Assembly (NCBI RefSeq): GCF_003589925.1
Contig: NZ_CP032382.1
Span: forward strand, 5,208,001-5,272,000
Source: Chryseolinea soli
GTDB taxonomy: Bacteria; Bacteroidota; Bacteroidia; Cytophagales; Cyclobacteriaceae
Direction of reading: 5' to 3'
Length of the DNA: 64,000 nucleotides
This document shows positions 34,476 to 42,915 of this stretch, piece after piece (position 1 is the stretch's first letter; each line of letters starts with the position of its first letter). A program made the position numbers and the translations under genes. The notes beneath the pieces are model-generated. The model was not told the origin of the DNA and made no database searches. It saw only the letters and a list, made by a program, of their open reading frames with translations.

Positions 34476-35330
34476 ATGAAAGCCCTCTACGAAAAGATCA
34501 TTCCCCCAGAGACCAGCTCCTTCAAGGCCTATGCCTACGAAAAAGAAGCCTTCGATACCCCCTGGCATTACCACCCCGAGTATGAGCTCACCTACATCAC
34601 CGCGAGCCGTGGTGTTCGTTATGTGGGCAGCAGCTTTGAGAATTTTGAAGAAGACGACCTGGTGTTGCTGGGCCCCAACCTTCCGCATTGCTGGAAGAAC
34701 AACGGGCCGCAACCCTGCGCGGGAGCCATCGTGTTCCATTGGGGCAACGACCTGTTGGGCGACCGCTGGCTGGAGAAGCAAGAGTTCAAATCCATACACA
34801 AGTTGTTGCGTCTGGCCGAAAATGGTTTGTGTTTCGAGCGAAGCTTTGCCCAACCCTTGAAAGAAAAGTTACTTCATGCCTTGCAACGCTCGCCGCTGCA
34901 AAAGCTGTTGGCCTTGCTCACCACCCTGGAAGAGATGGCGGTCACCACAAAATATCATGTGCTCAGCGCCGACGGATTCAGTTTCGACATCAAGTCCATC
35001 GATCACGAACGGCTCAATACGGTTCAGGACCATGTGGGGAAACACTATGCGGAAAAGATCACGCTAAAAGAAATGTCCAGCCGCGTTCACATGACGGAGG
35101 AGTCGTTCTCGCGGTTCTTCAGCAAGATCATGGGCAAGCCGTTCTTCTATTTTCTGAACGAGTATCGCATCCGCATGGCGTGTCAACTACTCATTGCCTC
35201 TGACCTGCCGGTGGTGCAAGTGGCTTTTGCTACAGGGTTCGAGAGCCTGCCGTTTTTTCACCGACAGTTTAAAAAATACAAACACTGCTCGCCGGGCGAA
35301 TTCCGCAAAAACTACAGAGGACTGGCCTGA
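34476..35330 (+). CDS. AraC family transcriptional regulator (cupin-type)
   Basis: A 284-residue sugar-type AraC regulator. The N-terminal cupin keeps the metal- or sugar-binding histidine motif FDTPWHYHPEYELTYI and the strand DDLVLLGPNLPHCWKN. The C-terminal domain has both helix-turn-helix motifs: LKEMSSRVHMTEESFSRFFSKIMG, and VQVAFATGFESLPFFHRQFKKYKHCSPGEFRK. This architecture is common next to carbohydrate genes, and the divergent GH20 hexosaminidase is a plausible target. The ATG at 34476 is preceded by AGGTTACCC. Confidence 0.92.
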   Translation: MKALYEKIIPPETSSFKAYAYEKEAFDTPWHYHPEYELTYITASRGVRYVGSSFENFEEDDLVLLGPNLPHCWKNNGPQPCAGAIVFHWGNDLLGDRWLEKQEFKSIHKLLRLAENGLCFERSFAQPLKEKLLHALQRSPLQKLLALLTTLEEMAVTTKYHVLSADGFSFDIKSIDHERLNTVQDHVGKHYAEKITLKEMSSRVHMTEESFSRFFSKIMGKPFFYFLNEYRIRMACQLLIASDLPVVQVAFATGFESLPFFHRQFKKYKHCSPGEFRKNYRGLA

Positions 35331-35335
35331 TGGTG

Positions 35336-35764
35336 CTATTGCGCTAACGATTCTTTTAGCGGCCAATGAAAACAAAGCAGGTACCCGTCAGGATCTTTCA
35401 CATACAGCGCCTTCCACCCGTAGCCCGTGATGATAGGTTTCTCAACAGCGATCCCCTTCGTCAATAAAAAAGCATACCACGCATCCACATCCGGGCAACC
35501 GAAATATAACGAGGTGTCTTCATGCGCCGCGATGCGCGTGAGATCAGGAGAGGATGGCCGTTGATCTTGTTCATAACCCGTGTTCAACATCACCTCAATC
35601 TCATTGCGCCGCAGCAAAGCCCAATCGAAATGTTCCCCCTGCGGCGTGGACGTCGAGACTACCTCGAACCCAATGACTTCCGTATAAAATTTTATAGCCG
35701 TAGGCATATCAAATACCTGAAACAAGGGCGCCATACCCTGAAGAGCAATACTTTCCGGATTCAT
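35336..35764 (-). CDS. VOC (glyoxalase/bleomycin resistance) family protein
   Basis: A 142-residue vicinal-oxygen-chelate fold protein. It has paired beta-alpha-beta-beta-beta modules: LFQVFDMPTAIKFYTEVIGFEVV at the front and a C-terminal YGWKALYVKDPDGYLLCFHW, where the ...DPDGY..CF pattern typically supplies a metal ligand. DTSLYFGCPDVDAWYAFLLTKG is the second module's helix. The function could be glyoxalase-like, dioxygenase-like or drug-binding; there is no basis to choose. It converges on the AraC regulator with five bases between stops. Confidence 0.88.
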   Translation of the reverse strand: MNPESIALQGMAPLFQVFDMPTAIKFYTEVIGFEVVSTSTPQGEHFDWALLRRNEIEVMLNTGYEQDQRPSSPDLTRIAAHEDTSLYFGCPDVDAWYAFLLTKGIAVEKPIITGYGWKALYVKDPDGYLLCFHWPLKESLAQ

Positions 35765-35811
35765 GCAATTAAAATAACAATTTTATCCACGGGCACAGCC
35801 TCTCAACAACT

Positions 35812-35846
35812 AATTACTGCCTACTGGCTCCTGGCTTCTGGCTCCT
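35812..35846. repeat. Heptad-repeat tract, five units
   Basis: Units AATTACT, GCCTACT, GGCTCCT, GGCTTCT, GGCTCCT. It ends five bases before the stop codon of the minus-strand M20 peptidase gene. The last three units and the two bases after them are identical to the end of the 23246 tract, which has the same position next to a minus-strand stop. Confidence 0.7.
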
Positions 35847-35851
35847 GAATT

Positions 35852-37258
35852 TCAATTCCCCCGCTTCAGACTCGTCCTACTCGCCAACTCCTTCACTACC
35901 TGATAAAGAAATTCCTGTCCCTCATAAAACGCTTTCACCCCAACGCGTTCATCTTTACCATGCGCCCGCACATCGTTAATATCGGCAAAGATGCCACACA
36001 CGCCATACGTAGGAATGCCTCCATTGCGCAAGTACGCCCCATCCGTAGCTCCGGTCGACATGGTCGGCACCACCGGCACTCCGGGCCACATCTTCTGCGT
36101 GATGCGCTCGATCGGTCCGAACAGTTCCGGGTTCAGCGGCGACGGGGGACTCATGTTCGCCACGTTCTTGGCCGTGACGGTGATCTCGCTGTCATGGAAG
36201 ACGCTGACCAGGGTGGCCTTCACTTTTTCGGGATCTTCGCCCGGCAGCATGCGGCAGTTCACGGTGGCCGTGGCGGTTTGAGGCAAGGCGTTGTCGGCAT
36301 GGCCGCCCTGGATGCGAGTGGCCACGCAGGTGGTGCGGAGCAGGGCGTTGTAGTTGGGGAAAGCCGAGAGGCGCTTCAGTGCTTCCGGATCGAAGGGCGT
36401 TTTCAAAATGCCTTTCATGTCTTCGGCCAGCGTGCCGGTCTCTATTTTTGAAGAACGCTCGAAGTACACGCGGGTGCCTTCGTTCAGGTTCATGGGAAAA
36501 TCGAAGTTGGACAGGTTGTCGAGCGCGTGCGCCAGTTGATATATGGCGTTGTCTTTGCGGGGTTGCGAACTGTGGCCGCCGCGGTTGTGCGCTTCCAGCA
36601 CAAAGCTTTGAAATACTTTTTCGCTGAGCTGCACCTGGTTCAGAATTTTCTTGCCGTCTTTTTCCTGACCGCGGCCTCCTTCGTTGAGGGCATACTCGGC
36701 GTCGATGAGGTCTTTGTGATTTTCGAGGAGCCATTTCACCCCGTTGTTCTCACCGCCTTCTTCATCGGCTGTGAGGGCCACGATGATGTCGCGATCGGGT
36801 GTGAAGTGTTCTTTCTTCATGCGCACCAGGTTGGCCACAAAGATGGCTGCCATGGCTTTGTCGTCGCTGGCGCCGCGGGCATAGTAGAAGCCGTCGATCT
36901 CTTCGAACTTGAACGGATCGGTGGTCCAGTCTTCGCGCAGGGCTTCCACCACGTCGAGGTGGGCCAGGAGTAGCAGGGGCTTGCGTTTACCACTTCCCCG
37001 CAGGGTGGCCACCAGGTTGCCTTTGCGATCGGTGGGCCCGCCGATAAAGAGGTCTTTGTCGGTGAAACCTGCCGCTTTCAGTCGCGCAGCCATGGCTTCG
37101 GCGGCTTGGGTAGTGTTGCCCACGGAGTGGGTGGTGTTGATCTCGATGAGCTCTTTGAAGATGTCGCGTGTGAGCTTCTGGTCGGGTTGGGAGGAGGCGC
37201 CAGTGGCGAGGAGCATCAGGCATACGCATAGGCCTGAGCAGAGGGTTACATGCCGCAT
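35852..37258 (-). CDS. M20/M25/M40 family metallopeptidase, exported
   Basis: A 468-residue zinc peptidase with a signal peptide (MRHVTLCSGLCVCLMLLATGASSQ). Metal-binding and catalytic motifs are in order: LLLAHLDVV (His and Asp), YARGASDDKA (bridging Asp), TADEEGGENNG (catalytic Glu pair) and the late His in DDVRAHGKDERV. The dimerisation domain lies between about residues 220 and 330 (AHNRGGHSSQPRKDNA onward). M20 enzymes cleave dipeptides, acylated amino acids or similar small amides. The signal peptide places this one in the periplasm. Confidence 0.92.
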   Translation of the reverse strand: MRHVTLCSGLCVCLMLLATGASSQPDQKLTRDIFKELIEINTTHSVGNTTQAAEAMAARLKAAGFTDKDLFIGGPTDRKGNLVATLRGSGKRKPLLLLAHLDVVEALREDWTTDPFKFEEIDGFYYARGASDDKAMAAIFVANLVRMKKEHFTPDRDIIVALTADEEGGENNGVKWLLENHKDLIDAEYALNEGGRGQEKDGKKILNQVQLSEKVFQSFVLEAHNRGGHSSQPRKDNAIYQLAHALDNLSNFDFPMNLNEGTRVYFERSSKIETGTLAEDMKGILKTPFDPEALKRLSAFPNYNALLRTTCVATRIQGGHADNALPQTATATVNCRMLPGEDPEKVKATLVSVFHDSEITVTAKNVANMSPPSPLNPELFGPIERITQKMWPGVPVVPTMSTGATDGAYLRNGGIPTYGVCGIFADINDVRAHGKDERVGVKAFYEGQEFLYQVVKELASRTSLKRGN

Positions 37259-37391
37259 AGATTTAGGTTAATGGTTAACTCCCCTAAAATAGTCAAAATT
37301 ACACAACGCCGGTCGTGATTATGACGGCCGGCCTATGCTAAAAATGACAACGGTTGCAGAGCATGTATCCACGTAGAATCATTTCAAGATT

Positions 37392-37658
37392 TCACGTAGC
37401 GGACGGCGCATCCTTCGCATCCACCACCACCGTACCCTTTACTCCGGCCGTGGAAGAAATGGCATAGACCGTCGTGCTATCACCAGGATTGGAATTTCCT
37501 TCCACCCGGTCGATCTCATCGACATGAAAATCCTCCGGATCGAGCCGCAGGTCCAGATCGCTGCAGTACAGGCAGAAAGAGTCTGTTGCCAGATCATCTT
37601 CGTAGCCCTTTTTCTTTAAGGCTGACAAAGCATCGTCAAGAGATTCATAGTTTTGCAT
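37392..37658 (-). CDS. Small conserved Bacteroidota protein (often mislabelled phosphoribosylpyrophosphate synthetase)
   Basis: An 88-residue acidic protein. The start MQNYESLDDALSALKKKGYEDDL is chosen because this Y.SL.EAL..L...GY..D opening is typical of the family. It continues with LRLDPEDFHVDEIDRVEGNSNPGDSTTVYAIS and ends in a GVKGTVVVDAKD strand. Databases carry many such proteins under a PRPP synthetase name, but it is far too short for that enzyme and has no PRPP-binding motif. The function is unknown. It lies 22 bases downstream of another small gene. Confidence 0.8.
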   Translation of the reverse strand: MQNYESLDDALSALKKKGYEDDLATDSFCLYCSDLDLRLDPEDFHVDEIDRVEGNSNPGDSTTVYAISSTAGVKGTVVVDAKDAPSAT

Positions 37659-37680
37659 ATCCTTTGATTTTTTAGGTTGA

Positions 37681-37878
37681 TCAACTATTGTTTTGCGGAC
37701 TTTCCGGGGAAACGTTTTCTTCGCCGGACGATAACGGCAGGTCCTCCATTCGGAGGGCATCATCAAGAAATTCACTGCCCTCATCCATATAGAGCGGGCG
37801 CTCATGATGAATAAGCGTGTGTGTATCGGATGGCTCTTTCAGATCATGATTCGTGGGATGTAAGAAGAAGAGGTTCAT
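37681..37878 (-). CDS. Small hypothetical protein
   Basis: A 65-residue acidic protein: MNLFFLHPTNHDLKEPSDTHTLIHHERPLYMDEGSEFLDDAL and a Ser/Glu-rich tail. It has no signal peptide or known motif. It lies just upstream of the 88-residue gene in the same direction, and the ATG at 37878 is followed by a codon pattern consistent with coding. A chance open frame cannot be excluded. Confidence 0.5.
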   Translation of the reverse strand: MNLFFLHPTNHDLKEPSDTHTLIHHERPLYMDEGSEFLDDALRMEDLPLSSGEENVSPESPQNNS

Positions 37879-38119
37879 GATGTTTTGATTTAGGTTGTTG
37901 AATAGATTCTTTTCTCCAAGTAAAGACGAGTGAAAGTTTGGTCTGCTGACTTGTTGATTTGCCGTGTTGTTGGCCGGTTTTCATAAGGATCATACGCCGG
38001 CATAGGGATATCCTGATGCACGAACAGGTGGAAAGTGCATTCCCGTTTTTACAACCGCCTCGGCAAGCTGTCACCCGTCATCTTCGTTTCAACAGCCAGC
38101 AGACCAAAGAAGAAATTTT

Positions 38120-38878
38120 TTAAACTTTTTGAGGTTGGCTTCGCAGCCATTTTTCATAGCTGATCTTCCCCAGCTTGGCACGCCCGTCGGAAGGTACCAG
38201 GGCAGCGTTGGGAATTTCACCGCCATAATACTGGGAACGGCTGTTGGGTACTACCTGGCGGGAGTCGCTCGTGTCGTGGAGATAGCGGGTGACAAACTCC
38301 GGCATGGTTAGACGTTCGGGGCCGGCGATCTCCTGGATGCCTTTGATCGGTGCTGCCAGTGCCGCCTCGGCCACGAAGGCTGCCACGTCATCAGAGGCGA
38401 TAGGTTGGAATTGAACCGCCGAAATATGCACTTGCGTTCCGTCGGTGGCTTGGTTCGCGATGCCCGGCAGGAAATCCAGGAACTGTGTGCTTCGGATGAT
38501 GGTAAAGGGAACGCCCGACCGTTTGATCAGATCTTCCTGAACGAGTTTCGCGCGCATGTACCCCACATTCTGCATAAGGTCGACACCCACAATAGAAAGT
38601 GCGAGGTGATGCTTCACGCCGGCATTGATCTCCGCGGCCAGCAAATTGCGGCCCGCGGTTTCAAAGAATTCCATGACCGCCTTGTCTTCAAAAGAGGGTG
38701 AGTTGGCCAGGTCAATAACAACATCCGTATGGTTCATGGCTTCGGCTAAGCCTTCCCCGGTAATCGTATTGATGCCGGTGGCGGGAGCACCGACGATCAC
38801 CTCGTGACCTCCCTGACGAAGAATGGCAACTACTTTGCTTCCAATGAGGCCGGAGCCTCCGATAACTACGATTTTCAT
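38120..38878 (-). CDS. NmrA/SDR-a family NAD(P)-binding protein
   Basis: A 252-residue atypical short-chain dehydrogenase. The start giving MKIVVIGGSGLIGSKVV puts the Rossmann GGSGxIG motif at the N-terminus. It resembles NmrA/YtfG-like proteins, which act as NAD(P)H-binding redox sensors or quinone/azo reductases (VDLMQNVGYMRAKLVQEDLIKRSGVPFTIIRSTQFLDF is the usual central stretch, with a Y...K pair). Upstream it has a sigma-54 -24/-12 match and an inverted repeat, followed by the gene for a sigma-54 activator, so it is probably that activator's target. Confidence 0.87.
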   Translation of the reverse strand: MKIVVIGGSGLIGSKVVAILRQGGHEVIVGAPATGINTITGEGLAEAMNHTDVVIDLANSPSFEDKAVMEFFETAGRNLLAAEINAGVKHHLALSIVGVDLMQNVGYMRAKLVQEDLIKRSGVPFTIIRSTQFLDFLPGIANQATDGTQVHISAVQFQPIASDDVAAFVAEAALAAPIKGIQEIAGPERLTMPEFVTRYLHDTSDSRQVVPNSRSQYYGGEIPNAALVPSDGRAKLGKISYEKWLRSQPQKV

Positions 38879-38916
38879 AATGTTATTTTTTAGAATGGTT
38901 GATTTGATCCTATAGA

Positions 38917-38932
38917 GGCCAACCAGATGCCA
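38917..38932 (-). promoter_or_regulatory. Sigma-54 (-24/-12) promoter candidate
   Basis: On the minus strand the sequence reads TGGCATCTGGTTGGCC. Against TGGCAC-N5-TTGC, the invariant GG (-24) and GC (-12) are present at the exact 10-base separation, with TGGCA intact and one mismatch in each box. The predicted start point is about 28 bases before the NmrA/SDR ATG, and the neighbouring upstream gene encodes a sigma-54 activator. Confidence 0.6.
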
Positions 38933-38993
38933 GTTCGTCAAGTAATTGATTGTCAGATATGTAATAAAATCCAGCCGCTAATTTTTCACTGTA

Positions 38994-39025
38994 TTTCGTG
39001 AAAGCACGAAAAGTTTCACGAAATA
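38994..39025. promoter_or_regulatory. Inverted repeat, candidate enhancer for the sigma-54 activator
   Basis: ATTTCGTGAAA at 38994-39004 and its perfect complement TTTCACGAAAT at 39015-39025 lie 10 bases apart, with another CACGAAA half-site inside the loop. The centre is about 100 bp upstream of the start point predicted from the -24/-12 match, the usual distance for a sigma-54 enhancer. It also sits 30 bases after the activator's stop, so a terminator is the alternative, though there is no T-run. Confidence 0.5.
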
Positions 39026-39054
39026 AGAGGACTAAATGGGCCGCGATGGCGTGA

Positions 39055-41685
39055 TCAATTGGAAAAGTAGTCGGCTTTGGTAATGCCCAACTTTTTCATT
39101 TTGGAGTGCAGCGTATTGCCGGGGATCTTCAAGATTTCAGCAGCGCTACCGGCACCTGAAACTTTACCGGCACAACGTTTCAAGGTTTCAATGATATAAC
39201 TGCGTTCAACTTCCTCCAATGAGCGATTTAAAAGAAACGCCTGCTCTTTCTTTTCCGCGTCGGCATGCTGGGGTATGTATACATCATCCAATGTACCGTC
39301 GGTTGCCAACAATATGCTGCGTTCTATTAGATACTCCAGCTCTCTCACATTGCCAGGCCACGTGTAGCTACGCAGTTGTTGGATTACCTTGGGGGCCACT
39401 TTCCTGATCTTACGGCCGGTATTCCGGCTGTACTTCTCTACAAAAAAATGGGTGAGGGGTTCGATATCGTCCGACCGGTCGCGTAACGGTGGCAAATGAA
39501 TGGGAAACACATTGAGACGGAAATACAAATCGGCGCGAAAACGACCGGCTTTCACTTCCTCTTCCAGGTTGCGATTCGTGGCAGCAATCAAGCGGACATC
39601 GATCTTTATGGTTTGTTTGCCACCCAGGCGTTCCAGTTCGCGTTCTTGTATGACACGCAACAATTTTGCCTGTGCTTCGAGCGGCAATTCACCAATTTCA
39701 TCGAGGAACACAGTACTATTATTACCCAGTTCAAATTTGCCAATGCGCCGGTCAAGGGCCCCGGTAAAAGCACCCCTTTCATGACCAAACAATTCGCTTT
39801 CGATAAGATTTGCCGGCAAGGCAGCGCAGTTGACTTTTACCATCAACTTGTCTTTTCGTGGCGATGCATTATGAATGGCACGCGCGATAAGTTCCTTGCC
39901 GGTGCCGGTCTCACCCAAGACCAACACGGTCGTATTGGAATCGGCCACCAGCGACATCAGCCGATATACTTTTTGCATCTGTTCGCCGCCACCGATGATC
40001 TCTGAAAAATTATAAATGGTTTTGATCTGCTCCTTCAGGTAATCATTCTCCACCTCCAGTTGCTTTTTATAGGCCAGTAATTTTTCATTGGCCAGTATAT
40101 TCGCAATCGCAATGGAGATCTGTGCGCAGATGCCTTTCACGATCAAAGGACTCAAGCGGTTGGCCAGCAACCAGATCGTGCCGATGTTTTTGTCACCGAC
40201 GCGCAGCGGCAGGCTGTACATATTCTTCAACCCGGTTGTTTTCCAGAGTTGTGCGTAGGCGTTCCCGCTCTTGAGTTCTTCTTCCACGTTAAACACCAAC
40301 CCGTCCTTGCTGGCCAGCACCTGCGCGGTATAGGTTTCATCGATCGTGATGCGGTGGGCTGACATTTTATCAAAATCCACTTTTGCATTTTCAAACAATG
40401 TACGGTCAAACATAAACGGCAACATATGTACCCCATCCTCATCGATCACCCGGAGCATGGCGAGTTTCGTATGCAATATTTTATCCAGCACTCTGAAAAT
40501 GGCGGTCTGCAGCTCAAGTTTCGTTCTGGCCTGCGTCACGTCATTGCTGAAATCCAGCAGGAAGGCCTGCTCTTCCTGTTTCTGACTGATTTGCTCGTTG
40601 GCCATGATGTTGGCCAGCGCGATGGAGATCTGTGCGCAAATCCCTTGCAACAACGGGATGTTGATCTCTTCAATGTCCAGGAACAAAATGCCATGATTCG
40701 TCTCCCCGTTACGCAACCGGATGCCGACGATCTCTTTGAATCCCATCCCTTTCCAATACTGTAAGTAGGCTGAGGTGATACCGCGTTGTATTTCCCGATC
40801 CACATTGAACAATAAAGGGATCGCACTATCGAGTATGCGGTTCTGGAGTCCGTCGTTGATGGGGTATCGCGCGCTCTCCAGTGCCCTCACTACTTTTGGA
40901 TCATGTGTTTTGGTGAGGTCGTAGACATAAGGACTCATGGTCGTGTTGTCGTCATTGATCCTGCGGATCACAAAGCCACCCGGCGGATTTAGCTTGCCGA
41001 GTGCAGCGCGAACGGCACGCGCAAGCTCCTCTTTCGTCCTTACCGTGGCGATGTCGCTGCTAAACTCGAGCAGGAATGATTTTTCTTTTTCCTTCTTCAG
41101 CAGTTCCTCATTTTTGATAATGTTGGATACGGCGCTCGATAACTGAGGCGCAACACCTTTGATGACATTTCGAAATTCGTTGCTAAAGCTGCCCGGTTTG
41201 TCGGAATAGATGTGAATAAAACCCATCGGCTTGCCTTCTTTCATGAGCCGGGTCATGAGAATTTCTCGCACGCCTTTTTCATAGTTCACGCGGAGAAAAG
41301 CAGGGCTTTTGGGTTTGTCCATGATCTCTTCCAACAAAAAAGATATCGGTTCTTCTGCCTGCAACACGGCCTGGATGAAGGGTTCGTTCAAGGAAAACCT
41401 GGCCTGCACCATTTCGTTGTACCGGGCGTGCGTCCGGATGGGAGACCCGTCATTGTCCAGCAAGAAAGGGACATAGGTTTCGTCTTTGCGGTCGATCAGG
41501 GTAACGATGGTATGCGTAAAGTAAAATAACCCTTTGATCCGTTTTCTAAAAAGCGTGAGCAGGTCATTCTTTTCCCGGACCCGGGTGATGTCATCTCCCA
41601 ATTCCAGCAAAACCTTTCTTTCCTGCTCCAGCGTCGGCGGGACGGGAACGGCGGTTTCAGGTGGCGGGAGCTTTGCGCTTTTCAT
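39055..41685 (-). CDS. Sigma-54-dependent Fis-family transcriptional activator with three GAF-like domains
   Basis: An 876-residue enhancer-binding protein. The N-terminal 550 residues are three related GAF-like modules. Each begins with a helix such as LLELGDDITRVREKNDL, FLLEFSSDIATVRTKEEL or FLLDFSNDVTQARTKLEL and ends in SxxISxAIANI-like strands. The AAA+ core follows: Walker A GETGTGKE, the sigma-54 contact loop GAFTGA, Walker B STVFLDEIGELP, and the sensor region LIAATNRNLEEEV. A C-terminal Fis-type helix-turn-helix (AAEILKIPGNTLHSKMKKLGI) ends the protein. The architecture is that of FhlA/NorR relatives. Signals are unknown. The downstream NmrA/SDR gene has a sigma-54 promoter match. 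Confidence 0.93.
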   Translation of the reverse strand: MKSAKLPPPETAVPVPPTLEQERKVLLELGDDITRVREKNDLLTLFRKRIKGLFYFTHTIVTLIDRKDETYVPFLLDNDGSPIRTHARYNEMVQARFSLNEPFIQAVLQAEEPISFLLEEIMDKPKSPAFLRVNYEKGVREILMTRLMKEGKPMGFIHIYSDKPGSFSNEFRNVIKGVAPQLSSAVSNIIKNEELLKKEKEKSFLLEFSSDIATVRTKEELARAVRAALGKLNPPGGFVIRRINDDNTTMSPYVYDLTKTHDPKVVRALESARYPINDGLQNRILDSAIPLLFNVDREIQRGITSAYLQYWKGMGFKEIVGIRLRNGETNHGILFLDIEEINIPLLQGICAQISIALANIMANEQISQKQEEQAFLLDFSNDVTQARTKLELQTAIFRVLDKILHTKLAMLRVIDEDGVHMLPFMFDRTLFENAKVDFDKMSAHRITIDETYTAQVLASKDGLVFNVEEELKSGNAYAQLWKTTGLKNMYSLPLRVGDKNIGTIWLLANRLSPLIVKGICAQISIAIANILANEKLLAYKKQLEVENDYLKEQIKTIYNFSEIIGGGEQMQKVYRLMSLVADSNTTVLVLGETGTGKELIARAIHNASPRKDKLMVKVNCAALPANLIESELFGHERGAFTGALDRRIGKFELGNNSTVFLDEIGELPLEAQAKLLRVIQERELERLGGKQTIKIDVRLIAATNRNLEEEVKAGRFRADLYFRLNVFPIHLPPLRDRSDDIEPLTHFFVEKYSRNTGRKIRKVAPKVIQQLRSYTWPGNVRELEYLIERSILLATDGTLDDVYIPQHADAEKKEQAFLLNRSLEEVERSYIIETLKRCAGKVSGAGSAAEILKIPGNTLHSKMKKLGITKADYFSN

Positions 41686-41881
41686 GAAAGCAAGTTATGT
41701 AAAATACGGTTTGGAGACAGAAATATTCGACATCCTCTGGCTTTTTAAAGGCAGACGTTATTTTGAGCACCAGGTCATTCTTTTCGACTTATGGAGGTAA
41801 TGTTTGCATGAATATTGGGGGAAGGTTTATCTTTGGTTCCCCCGCGCCGGAGATGCATTTATTTTTTTTAAGAACGATTCT

Positions 41882-42814
41882 GTGGGCAAGACAAAAAAGG
41901 AAAAACTTCCACAATACAAGCTCGAACACTACGCCGGTGCACACCGTTCCGGGGAGCAAAGTGTCGATTTCGGTTATAACACCCTGGAAGAATCGCTTAA
42001 AATTCCCGGGTTCGAATTGTATTCCACCCAAGGGCTACGGGAGCGCATCGGTCCGCTTAAATCTTTTTTCTACAGGATCGGATTCACGCTGGCAGGAGGT
42101 GTGTCGGTTGAACTGGGATTGGAGAAATATAGCCACAGCAGGGGTACGGTAAATTTCACGGCCATCAACGACATCTTTTCGCTCTATGACCCGACGCACG
42201 ATTTTTTTGGCTACTACATGCTGTTCACGCCTGCATTCATGCAGGAAGAGCAAATGTTGTCGCGAAAGCTTGGCGACGAATATCCTTTTTGGCACCCGTC
42301 CAATATGCATTTTCTAAACTTGTCGGCCGGGGAATTGGATCAGATCGTATACTTTGCGCGGAAGATCGATGAAGAATTGCATCATCAGAAAACAGGACGG
42401 GTGGAGGCCGTGCGCATGTACCTCACGCTTATCCTGCTGGAATGCAAACGCAGCTTCGAACGTCAGGACTTGAGTTCCTACAAGGGCTTTTCGGAAAGCA
42501 ACATGCTGGTGGCCAAATTCAAAAAACTGGTGGCCGAACATTTTTTGAAAGAGCGCCATGTATCCGACTACGCCGATAGGCTGGCCGTTACCCCCAATCA
42601 TTTGAATAAAGTCATCAAGGAACATACGGGGCTTACCGCCCTGGAGAATATACAGGAAATGCTTTTGTTGGAAGCGAAGGCCCAGGTCCGGCACACAGAC
42701 CAATCCATTTCCGAGATCGCCTACGCCCTGGACTTCAGCGACCCGGCGTCATTCAATCGTTTCTTCAAACGCTCCACCGGCGTTACACCCCTCGATTTTC
42801 GCCAGAAAGCATAA
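41882..42814 (+). CDS. AraC family transcriptional regulator
   Basis: A 310-residue AraC regulator from a GTG start (MGKTKKEKLPQYKLEHYAG). The open frame begins at a TTG at 41804, and the true start could lie there. The N-terminal sensing domain differs from the other two AraC genes here, with FEYYSTQ-type strands and SLYDPTHDFFGYYMLFTPAF. The C-terminal domain has ADRLAVTPNHLNKVIKEHTG and SEIAYALDFSDPASFNRFFKRSTG, both standard AraC helix-turn-helices. It is divergent from the sigma-54 activator and followed by a SnoaL-like and an SDR gene, its likely targets. Confidence 0.9.
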   Translation: MGKTKKEKLPQYKLEHYAGAHRSGEQSVDFGYNTLEESLKIPGFELYSTQGLRERIGPLKSFFYRIGFTLAGGVSVELGLEKYSHSRGTVNFTAINDIFSLYDPTHDFFGYYMLFTPAFMQEEQMLSRKLGDEYPFWHPSNMHFLNLSAGELDQIVYFARKIDEELHHQKTGRVEAVRMYLTLILLECKRSFERQDLSSYKGFSESNMLVAKFKKLVAEHFLKERHVSDYADRLAVTPNHLNKVIKEHTGLTALENIQEMLLLEAKAQVRHTDQSISEIAYALDFSDPASFNRFFKRSTGVTPLDFRQKA

Positions 42815-42915
42815 TCCGGACAATACCGCGCCTGATCCGGCCAATGACGACCTTCCTTACAGGCTGCACCTTTGTAGTGTTGAATCCAATCAAAAAATTC
42901 AAATCAACAAAGACC

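Noticed and set aside
37311-37335. GC-rich GCCGGTCGT...GACGGCCGGC stretch
   Set aside because: The arms do not pair in register, so it is not a convincing hairpin.
37844-38074. 76-codon minus-strand frame upstream of the two small genes
   Set aside because: Ends inside the next small gene, is rich in Cys and Lys without pattern, and has no family resemblance.
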